The notes below the pieces were generated by a model. It saw nothing but the letters and a program-made list of their open reading frames with translations, was not told the DNA's origin and ran no database searches. The position numbers were made by a program, and so were the translations under genes. Shown one piece after another: positions 6,905-13,649 of a stretch of 16,360 bases of DNA. This DNA is from Kiritimatiellia bacterium (lineage in GTDB: Bacteria > Verrucomicrobiota > Kiritimatiellia > RFP12 > UBA1067), in assembly GCA_017405115.1 (NCBI GenBank), contig JAFRBA010000162.1, positions 1-16,360 of the forward strand, given 5' to 3'. The number at the start of each line of letters is the position of its first letter. Positions within the stretch are counted from its first letter, which is position 1.

Positions 6905-8345
6905 ATGGGTTGGCATTCTGGCGTTTTCCATTCTGCACCTTCAAGTTCCGATTCTGTTTGCCGCAGGTCTTGAGGAGTTTTTTGTCGCGGTCGATCCTGG
7001 CGTCGAGATCGGGCCGGTCAAGGACATGCATGCCGTCAACAACGGGCCGAGCGTGAAGAAGCTTGCGAAGGACGACCAGATGCGCGGCAACTTCGACGAG
7101 TACCGCGCACTGCGCACGCCGTTCGCACGCACGCACGACTCCATCAACTGCGTTCCCGGCGGTGCACACGCCGTCGATATCACGGCGGTGTTCCCCGATT
7201 TCGACGCGGACGAGAACGACCCGAAGAACTACGACTTCACCTTCACGGACGAGTATCTGAACACGATCCGCGCCGCCGGCACGGAGGTGTTTTTCCGTCT
7301 CGGGCAGACCATCGAGCACGGCACGAAAAAGTACGGCATCTATCCGCCGAAGGATTTCGCCAAGTGGGCGCGCGTCTGCGAGCACATAATCCGCCACTAC
7401 AATGAGGGCTGGGGATGGGAGATGCCGGAGGCATACAGGGATCAGTTCAAGGTGCGCTACTGGGAAATCTGGAACGAGCCGGATCTCGGCCATTGGATGT
7501 GGCAGACGAACCCGCGCACATGGGCGGGGACGGGCGAACAGTTCGACGAGTTCTACACCGTGGCGGCGAAGCACCTGAAGGGGAAGTTCCCGCACCTGAA
7601 GATCGGAGGTCCGGCGCTGGCGGGAGACGAGGCGTGGGGTGAGCGCTTCATCGCGCACTGCAAGACGAATTCTGTGCCGCTCGACTTCTTCAGCTGGCAT
7701 GTCTATTCGGTGGAGCCGTCAAATGTGGCCGAGAAGGCGGCGCGGATGCGCAAGCTCCTCGACAAGTACGGCTTTGAGAAGTCTGAGTCCATCTTGAACG
7801 AATGGAACTACGTGAAGGGCTGGACGGGCGACTACGTCTATTCGGCGGATGCCATCTGCGGCGAAAACAACCTGAAAGGGGCGGCGTTTACGGCGGCGGT
7901 GATGTCATCGTGCCAGGATGCGCCGGTCGATATGCTCATGTACTACGATGCGCGCATCTCCACGATCTTCAACGGCCTCTTCGACCGTGTGCGGCTCTAT
8001 CCGCTCAAGGCGTATTACGCCATCTATGCGTGGAGCCGGATGAAGGACTACGGAACGCAGGTGAAGGCGACGGCGCCGGAAGGCAAGGGGCTGTATGCGA
8101 CGGCGGTCAAGGGCAAGGACGGCAAGGTCGCGATGTTCCTCGTGCGGTATTCGTCCGATAACAACGTGACGAGCGACGTGAAGGTCAAATGCAAGATTGA
8201 AAATGTTAAATGTAAAATGGATTGCGTCCGCGCCCATCTTACGGATCTGGTGCGGAGCTATACGGAAGTGCCGCTTATGCCGGACGAGGACGGCGCCGTG
8301 ACGATCAAGATGCAGCCGCTCTCGTATGCGCTGGTGGAATTTTAG
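6870..8345 (+). CDS. Secreted glycoside hydrolase, GH39-like (beta-xylosidase/alpha-L-iduronidase type fold)
   Basis: It is 491 residues from the GTG at 6870. The first 13 residues (VQRAKCKAESVKW) are translated from a heptanucleotide repeat. A hydrophobic stretch of about 14-32 ending near FAAG then looks like a signal sequence, with an unusual n-region. The catalytic (beta/alpha)8 barrel covers about 40-400. E203 in YWEIWNEPDLGHW matches the clan GH-A acid/base. E311 in ESILNEWNY matches the nucleophile, and FFSWHVYS lies between them. GH39 enzymes cleave xylosides, iduronides and related sugars; which one applies here cannot be read from sequence. A small beta domain follows (about 410-491), interrupted near 440-451 by residues KCKIENVKCKMD encoded by another heptamer repeat. 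GH51 or a generic GH-A enzyme is the alternative, but motif spacing favours GH39. The GH2 gene begins 49 bp after the stop. Confidence 0.82.
   Translation: MQRAKCKAESVKWVGILAFSILHLQVPILFAAGLEEFFVAVDPGVEIGPVKDMHAVNNGPSVKKLAKDDQMRGNFDEYRALRTPFARTHDSINCVPGGAHAVDITAVFPDFDADENDPKNYDFTFTDEYLNTIRAAGTEVFFRLGQTIEHGTKKYGIYPPKDFAKWARVCEHIIRHYNEGWGWEMPEAYRDQFKVRYWEIWNEPDLGHWMWQTNPRTWAGTGEQFDEFYTVAAKHLKGKFPHLKIGGPALAGDEAWGERFIAHCKTNSVPLDFFSWHVYSVEPSNVAEKAARMRKLLDKYGFEKSESILNEWNYVKGWTGDYVYSADAICGENNLKGAAFTAAVMSSCQDAPVDMLMYYDARISTIFNGLFDRVRLYPLKAYYAIYAWSRMKDYGTQVKATAPEGKGLYATAVKGKDGKVAMFLVRYSSDNNVTSDVKVKCKIENVKCKMDCVRAHLTDLVRSYTEVPLMPDEDGAVTIKMQPLSYALVEF
8187..8221 (+). repeat. In-frame heptanucleotide repeat (AAATGTN) inside the GH39 gene
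   Basis: Five 7-bp units read AAATGCA, AGATTGA, AAATGTT, AAATGTA, AAATGGA. The stretch is AT-rich against the surrounding GC-rich code. It keeps the frame and adds a lysine/cysteine-rich segment to the C-terminal beta domain. Confidence 0.75.
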
Positions 8346-8378
8346 TGGTGAGCGGTTAGTGATCAGTGGTCAGTGGTT
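8344..8378 (+). repeat. Heptanucleotide tandem repeat (AGTGGTY) in the GH39-GH2 gap
   Basis: Five 7-bp units read AGTGGTG, AGCGGTT, AGTGATC, AGTGGTC, AGTGGTT. The array starts inside the GH39 stop codon (TAG, 8343-8345) and ends 4 bases before the GH2 ribosome binding site. Related TGGT-rich sequence continues in the GH2 signal peptide, including the exact 9-bp repeat TTGGTCGGC at 8427-8435 and 8439-8447. Confidence 0.8.
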
Positions 8379-8382
8379 GGTT

Positions 8383-8387
8383 AGGAG
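8383..8387 (+). promoter_or_regulatory. Ribosome binding site that sets the GH2 start
   Basis: AGGAG ends 7 bases before the ATG at 8395. It favours this start over in-frame codons from 8326 onward, which would overlap the end of the GH39 gene and read through the intergenic repeat. Confidence 0.65.
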
Positions 8388-8394
8388 AAAGGCG

Positions 8395-11256
8395 ATGAAA
8401 TGGTTGGTTCTTTTGTTGGTGGTCAGTTGGTCGGCTGGTTGGTCGGCCCGTGGAGGAGTTGACTCGCCCACGGGCCACGAACCACGAACGACTCGCCACG
8501 AGGATTGTTTCAGCGGTGATGAGACCTGGGGATGCCGCAGAAAGCATCTTGCCGTGGTCAATTCCGTCTGCCAGATGCCGTCTGAAGACGTGATCTCGCT
8601 GCGCGGCGACTGGCAGTTTCTGGCGCGGCGGCATGACCAGCACACGCGGCGCAACAGCCATGACCGCCCGTTCTTCCCGGATGTGGCGCCATGGGGCGAG
8701 GCACGGAAGCTGCGCGTTCCCGGATGCTGGGAGGCGCAAGGGGTAGGCGAACCGGGGATCAGCGAACCCTGGAGCTTTCGCATCGACTGTTCGCAGAAGC
8801 CGTTGCGTCACGTCTTCTTTGGCGAAGGATGGTATCGCACCGCCGTCAGGATTCCCGAAGCATGGAAGGGGAAACGCATTTGGCTGAAGATCGGCGGCGT
8901 CAATGCGCAGGGGTGGTTCTGGGTCAACCGGCAACAGGTTGCGCATGTGGCCAACTACTGCGGCACCTACAAGTACGAGGTGACGGACTGCGTAACGCCC
9001 GGCGGCGAGGCGGAGGTCATCGCCGAGGTCGATAACCTGCTGAGGGGCCGCAAGGGATGCTTCAACAACGTCAACAGATGGGGCGGCATCTACCGCGACG
9101 TGGAGCTTGAGGCCACGCCGCAGACGTTCATTGACGACGTATGGGTGCGCGGGGATTTCGACGGCAGGGCGGCAGAAGCGCATGTTGCGGTTGGCGGGGC
9201 GACCGCGCCCTGCCAGATCCGCTTCACGGTCGGGGACAAGACGGTCAGCGCAGCAGTCGCGGCAGAGGACGAGACGGTTGTGCGGCTGCCGCTTGCGGAA
9301 CTGCGCCCATGGTCGCCGGAGCGTCCCAACCTCTACACCGGCCTCGTCGAGCTGGTCGAGGGCGGCAGGGTCGTGCATGCGCGGCGCGAACGCTTCGGCG
9401 TTCGGAAGCTTGAGGTGCGCGGCAAGGAGCTCTACCTGAACGGCCGTCCGTACTTCCTGCGCGGCTTTGGCGACGACAGCGTCTATCCGCTTACAGGCGT
9501 GCCGCCGGCGGACCGTGGCTTTCACCTTCGCAATCTCAGCAAGGCGCGGGCGGCGGGGTTCAACTTCGTGCGGCTGCACACGCACTGCGAAGTGCCGGAA
9601 TATTTCGAGGCGGCGGACGAAGCCGGGATCCTCGTGCAGCCCGAGCTGCCGTACATCAACGGCGACATCCCCACGGAAGAGGTGGAGTTCGATCCGGTGA
9701 AAGACATGCTCGAACTTCACCGCAACTTCCGCAGGCATCCGTCGTTCGCCGTCTATTCCAACGGAAACGAGGGATCGTTCGGGCGGCGGCTGGACGAATA
9801 CCTCTATCGGCTTGCCAAGAGCCTTGACCCCGACAGGCTGAAGATCGGCATGGACTCGCAGTTCGCGAAGTGCAACCCCAAGGGAACGTCAGACTACGAG
9901 GGCGGTCCGGTGACGGAATGGCCGCGCGGCAGCATCGATCCGGAGCGTCCGTTCGTGTGCCACGAATACCTGAACCGGACCGTCAAGCTTGACGCACGTT
10001 TGGAGGAGCGCTTCTCGGGGGCTTGGGCGCCGCCTGTTACGAGAAGCCAGCGACAAAGGTTCCTTGCGGATGCGGGCTTGGACGGCGGATGGGGCGAACT
10101 GCTCCAGCGTGCACAGCATGCGCTTCAGCGGCATTGGCACAAGAGCGGCGTCGAATCGGCGCGGGCAGATCCCCATTGCGACGGCTACTGTCTCTGGACG
10201 ATTGTCGATGTGGTGGTGCGTCAGAAAGAGACCTTTACGGCGCAGGGGGTGTTCAATCCGTTCTGGGAGACGAAGGATTGCGGCGCGGCGCCCGAGTCGT
10301 TGGCGCGTTTCAATTCTGCGTCGGCGGTGCTTTTCGATGTGCCGGGAAATGAGCGTGTGTTCCGTTCCGGCGAGTGCGTTGGGGTGGATTTCCTCTTTGC
10401 GCACTATGGCGAACGCCTATTGGGGCCTGACGCGCGGTTGGAGTGGTGTCTTGCGGCAGACGGCAAGGTGCTGCTTTCGGGCTGTGCGCCTGTGGGGGCG
10501 CAGGCGCTGGGGCCGGCACGCAAGGTGGCGCATGCGGAACTCGCATTCCCCGAGGTGCCGAAGGCCGTGAAGGCGACGTTGTCCGCGCATGTGGGCGGTG
10601 TGGGGACAAACGACCGGGAGTTCTGGATATTCCCAAGGCGCGAAACGCCCGACGGTTCGTTCCTCGCCGTTTCCGACGCACTGCGCCCGGCGTTTGCGAA
10701 GCTGTTCAGGAACGTGCGCGGCGCAATTGATGCCGAACGGGCGGAGATTGTCGTGGCGGAGGCCGATAACCCGCTCCTTGCGGCGGCGACAGGTCGTGGG
10801 CAGCGTACGGTTGCGGTTGGCGACGTGAACAGAACGCCCGCCGGCGGATGCAAGTTCTGGTCGCTGGGGCGCGAAATATCCCCTGAGAACCAGAGCGCCT
10901 ACAGGCAGCTGTCGCCGGACGTTTCATTGGGCTGGTGGTCGATGGGCGCACAGGTGGGGACGGCGCTGAAAAAGCACCCGGCACTCGCGCTTCTGCCGCA
11001 TGAAGGGTTTCTCTCGCCGCTTCTTTTCGGCACGATCGGCAAGGGGCGCAAACTGCCGTTCGCCGGAGCCGACGCGAAGACTCTGATCATTGCCGGGGAG
11101 GGTGGGGATTCCTGCTATGCCTACATGGCGGAACTGGAAGGCGGGCGTCAGATTGCGACATGGGGACTTGACCTCATGTCTGGGCGCCCGGAAGCGACGG
11201 CCATTCTCGACGGTGTCATTTCGTATCTTTGTGGAATGCGGGGGGCGCGGCAATGA
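8395..11256 (+). CDS. Secreted glycoside hydrolase family 2 enzyme
   Basis: It is 953 residues from the ATG at 8395. Signal peptide about 1-21, encoded by TGGT-rich repeat sequence. The N-terminal sugar-binding beta domain (about 60-240) has the GH2 hallmarks LRGDWQF, RVPGCWE, GEGWYRT, GVNAQGWFWVN and NNVNRWGGIYRDVEL. An immunoglobulin-like domain (about 240-340) and the TIM barrel (about 340-630) follow, with FGVRKLEVRGKELYLNGRPYFLRG and FVRLHTHCEVPEYFEAADEAG. E459 in YSNGNEGSF is the acid/base and E524 in VCHEYLN the nucleophile; GYCLWTIVDV matches the usual barrel-closing strand. About 290 extra C-terminal residues form a beta domain and an alpha/beta part of unknown role. GH2 enzymes release beta-linked galactose, mannose, glucuronate or galacturonate; the substrate is not decided here. 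The stop overlaps the next ATG (ATGA, 11253-11256), so translation is coupled. Confidence 0.92.
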   Translation: MKWLVLLLVVSWSAGWSARGGVDSPTGHEPRTTRHEDCFSGDETWGCRRKHLAVVNSVCQMPSEDVISLRGDWQFLARRHDQHTRRNSHDRPFFPDVAPWGEARKLRVPGCWEAQGVGEPGISEPWSFRIDCSQKPLRHVFFGEGWYRTAVRIPEAWKGKRIWLKIGGVNAQGWFWVNRQQVAHVANYCGTYKYEVTDCVTPGGEAEVIAEVDNLLRGRKGCFNNVNRWGGIYRDVELEATPQTFIDDVWVRGDFDGRAAEAHVAVGGATAPCQIRFTVGDKTVSAAVAAEDETVVRLPLAELRPWSPERPNLYTGLVELVEGGRVVHARRERFGVRKLEVRGKELYLNGRPYFLRGFGDDSVYPLTGVPPADRGFHLRNLSKARAAGFNFVRLHTHCEVPEYFEAADEAGILVQPELPYINGDIPTEEVEFDPVKDMLELHRNFRRHPSFAVYSNGNEGSFGRRLDEYLYRLAKSLDPDRLKIGMDSQFAKCNPKGTSDYEGGPVTEWPRGSIDPERPFVCHEYLNRTVKLDARLEERFSGAWAPPVTRSQRQRFLADAGLDGGWGELLQRAQHALQRHWHKSGVESARADPHCDGYCLWTIVDVVVRQKETFTAQGVFNPFWETKDCGAAPESLARFNSASAVLFDVPGNERVFRSGECVGVDFLFAHYGERLLGPDARLEWCLAADGKVLLSGCAPVGAQALGPARKVAHAELAFPEVPKAVKATLSAHVGGVGTNDREFWIFPRRETPDGSFLAVSDALRPAFAKLFRNVRGAIDAERAEIVVAEADNPLLAAATGRGQRTVAVGDVNRTPAGGCKFWSLGREISPENQSAYRQLSPDVSLGWWSMGAQVGTALKKHPALALLPHEGFLSPLLFGTIGKGRKLPFAGADAKTLIIAGEGGDSCYAYMAELEGGRQIATWGLDLMSGRPEATAILDGVISYLCGMRGARQ
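8475..8502 (+). repeat. Heptanucleotide repeat (CCACGAA) inside the 5' end of the GH2 gene
   Basis: Four 7-bp units read CCACGAA, CCACGAA, CGACTCG, CCACGAG. They encode GHEPRTTRHED just after the signal peptide and before the conserved GH2 domain. Confidence 0.75.
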
Positions 11257-13640
11257 AATCAATTGTCTTTCTGATGGCGGTTGCATCGGCAACTTGCCTT
11301 GCTGTTGCAGACGATGTGCTCGTCTTGGATGAAAACGGGCGGGGGGCGACTGGGCGCTTCCGCGTGCTCGACCACGAGGGCGAGGCGCTTGGGTTGATGG
11401 TGAGCGCCGAAGACAAGTTCGTTGCGGCGGCGTCCACGGCGAAGGTTGAGATCAATTCCATCCGCATGCGCGTGACGATCGACTGTCCTGTGCCGAAGGG
11501 GATGACAGCATCGAAAAGTGCCTCAAACGCATGGGCCGGCGACGGCGTGGAGCTGTTCATCCGCCCCTCGCTGGGATCGTCCGTCTATTACCAGTATTCC
11601 GCAAACGCGGGCGGCGTGTTTTCCGCGCGGCGGAACACGGAGGCGGATGTGATGGATGGCGAGTGGAAATCGGCGGCAACAGCCGAGGCGAAAGACACGG
11701 CGAATGGTTTCCGCGTGATGTTCGCGGTGCCGTTTTCAGAGGTGTTCAGGTCTCCTCTGAAGCCGGGCGACGTGTTCGGAATCAACTTCACGCGGTGCGG
11801 GAATACCTGCGGCGGAATGTCCACGTGGGCGGCGGTGGGCGGCAAGTTCAGCAACATAGATGCGTTTGGACGGGCGATATTCGGCGGAACGAAGGCGTAT
11901 TTTTCGCGCAAGCTTGCGGATGTCAAGGCGAGGTTTGAGAAGTTTGAGAAGTTTGAGAGGTTTGATGAGTTGAGGTCTCAGCTTGTGGCTGCAGTTGAAG
12001 AGCGCGGCGGCGATCCGGCGCAATTTGCGGACATTGAAAAGATGTTTGCAGATGTGGACAAGGCAATCATCTCGGCATCGCTTGCCGGGAAGTCCATCTT
12101 GATGTTCCGTCCCGAAAAACCTTGGGGTAACAGGATTGTTCCGGACGAAAAGTCTCGTCCGCTTGAAACTGTTCGGATGCGTGCGGCGCGAAACTCGCGC
12201 GCCGTAGCCGTGTTCGCCGTGGCGAACCTGACGGACAAGCCATTTGTCGGCCAGTTCAGGGTTGAGTCCTCCGATGCGGTTTCGCGTCGCATCTCGTTTT
12301 CGCATGGCTTCGCCATTGCGGACAGGGCGGGAAGGGTTCTGTACGACCCCATTGCGCCACTGATGATGAATAGTGTGCTGCGTCTGGCGCCGAAGGAGAC
12401 CGCGCCGATATACATTGAGCTTGATACGCACGGGCTTGCCGCAGGGACGTACAAGGCGAAGCTTTCGCTCAAGAAGGCGACGCCGGGTTTTACGGACGAG
12501 TCTGTCGTGGCAGAGGTGGAGGTCGTGGCCGCGAATCTTGACGAGGTTGCTGCCGACCGCGCCGGATACGACTATGTCGGGAACACGTTCGCGTGCGGCG
12601 ACGGGGCAAGGAATGTCGCAAAGCTCTTGATCGACCGTGGCTACAACGTGGTGTTCATGACTGCAAGCTGGATATTCCCATGCGAGCGCAAGGACGGGAT
12701 TTTTGCAGTCAAGGACTTCGGGCATGTCGATCGGCATTTTGATGCGGTCCTGGCGGGTGGTCTGCCGCGCGAGCGGATGAAGCTCTGGATCTACATGGGG
12801 ATGGAGGCGGGGCATCCGTGGAACGCGCCGCTAAACGCGCAGGGACAGCGTTGCGTACCGGGCGACGGGAAGTGGGAGAAGGGCGTCCAGGCGCTGGTGC
12901 GCGAATTCGCCGCGCATGTAAGGGCGCGCTATGGGATCGGCAAGGACCGGATCTACTGGTATCCGATTGACGAGCCGTCGGGAGAGATCGACGATCCCAC
13001 GTTCAAGTCGTCGATCAGCCGTGCCTACCATGCGGCGAAGGTGATCAAGGCGGAGGACGCGGCAAACCTCACGATGACCGACCCGTTACCGGTCTTTCTG
13101 GAGTCTAAGGCGATCAATGCGGCTCTGCCGCGCCTTGCTGAGGTGTACGACGTGATCGAGCTGTACCGCCCTAAGGTGACGGACGAGAAGAAGCGTCTTG
13201 TCGCCGCGCAGAACCTCAAGGAGGTCTGGACGTACTCGATAATCACAAAGGAGACCAGTCCGACTGCCTACCGCCGCGACTACTGGGAGAACATGCGCGA
13301 CGGCTACCGCGAAATCGCCACGTTCTGGCACATGACGGCGGCGGCGGGGAGTCCGTTCGACTCGAACGACTTCACCACGCCTGGCCGCTACGACGACTAT
13401 GCCACGCTCTACGTCGACTTCGCCAACGACGCCGCGCTCCTTTCACGCCGGCAGCTTGCGGCGGACATGGGGTTTGAGGATGTGCGGCTCATTACATGGC
13501 TTCGCAACCGATTCAAGGACGATGCAGCGACGCTCGCCAAGGCTGACGCAATCGTGAAGGAGGCGGCCGACGCTGGTACGGTGTCTGCGATGGACGAGGC
13601 CCGCGACAGGCTCTTGGACATTGTCAAAGGAGCGAAATGA
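11253..13640 (+). CDS. Secreted CBM9-like + GH123/DUF4091-like putative glycosidase
   Basis: It is 795 residues from the ATG at 11253; a longer in-frame version from 11229 is less likely because this ATG overlaps the GH2 stop and gives a clean signal peptide (about 1-19). A CBM9-like domain covers about 20-215 (GDGVELFIRPSLG, GFRVMFAVPFSEVF), related to the partial gene at 1-638. A charged helical linker follows, with the ninefold-base repeat FEKFEKFERFDEL (about 228-240). A beta-sandwich (about 280-430) precedes a barrel-like domain (about 440-795) with WYPIDEPSG. The adjacent D573-E574 pair matches the substrate-assisted Asp-Glu pair of GH123 beta-N-acetylgalactosaminidases and of DUF4091 proteins. 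I infer a hexosaminidase-like or related glycosidase; activity is unproven and DUF4091 members are largely uncharacterised. The next gene starts 9 bp after the stop. Confidence 0.75.
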   Translation: MKSIVFLMAVASATCLAVADDVLVLDENGRGATGRFRVLDHEGEALGLMVSAEDKFVAAASTAKVEINSIRMRVTIDCPVPKGMTASKSASNAWAGDGVELFIRPSLGSSVYYQYSANAGGVFSARRNTEADVMDGEWKSAATAEAKDTANGFRVMFAVPFSEVFRSPLKPGDVFGINFTRCGNTCGGMSTWAAVGGKFSNIDAFGRAIFGGTKAYFSRKLADVKARFEKFEKFERFDELRSQLVAAVEERGGDPAQFADIEKMFADVDKAIISASLAGKSILMFRPEKPWGNRIVPDEKSRPLETVRMRAARNSRAVAVFAVANLTDKPFVGQFRVESSDAVSRRISFSHGFAIADRAGRVLYDPIAPLMMNSVLRLAPKETAPIYIELDTHGLAAGTYKAKLSLKKATPGFTDESVVAEVEVVAANLDEVAADRAGYDYVGNTFACGDGARNVAKLLIDRGYNVVFMTASWIFPCERKDGIFAVKDFGHVDRHFDAVLAGGLPRERMKLWIYMGMEAGHPWNAPLNAQGQRCVPGDGKWEKGVQALVREFAAHVRARYGIGKDRIYWYPIDEPSGEIDDPTFKSSISRAYHAAKVIKAEDAANLTMTDPLPVFLESKAINAALPRLAEVYDVIELYRPKVTDEKKRLVAAQNLKEVWTYSIITKETSPTAYRRDYWENMRDGYREIATFWHMTAAAGSPFDSNDFTTPGRYDDYATLYVDFANDAALLSRRQLAADMGFEDVRLITWLRNRFKDDAATLAKADAIVKEAADAGTVSAMDEARDRLLDIVKGAK
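11931..11966 (+). repeat. 9-bp tandem repeat in the linker of the GH123-like gene
   Basis: Four 9-bp units read AGGTTTGAG, AAGTTTGAG, AAGTTTGAG, AGGTTTGAT. Unlike the 7-bp arrays they fit the codon frame and encode (R/K)F(E/D) repeats in a helical linker between the CBM9-like and later domains. Confidence 0.8.
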
Positions 13641-13649
13641 GGTGATGTT

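Noticed and set aside
5685..7700. 671-residue open frame on the minus strand
   Set aside because: It lies fully opposite the LamG and GH39 genes, which have clear families, signal peptides and ribosome sites. Its protein is arginine-rich and low in recognisable motifs, typical of an antisense shadow in GC-rich code.
8326..8394. Upstream extension of the GH2 gene by 23 codons
   Set aside because: It would overlap the GH39 end and translate the intergenic repeat, whereas ATG 8395 has AGGAG 7 bases upstream and a good signal peptide.
8356..9738. 460-residue open frame on the minus strand
   Set aside because: Antisense to the conserved GH2 N-terminal domains and barrel; no motif or ribosome site of its own.
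11229..11252. Upstream extension of the CBM9/GH123-like gene by 8 codons
   Set aside because: The ATG at 11253 overlaps the GH2 stop in the usual coupled ATGA arrangement and begins a clean signal peptide.
13637..13647. ATG codons at 13637 and 13645 next to AAAGGAG (13626-13632) as starts for the GH106-like gene
   Set aside because: The first gives ATG AGG TGA and the second stops after four codons; neither is in the frame of the GH106-like protein.
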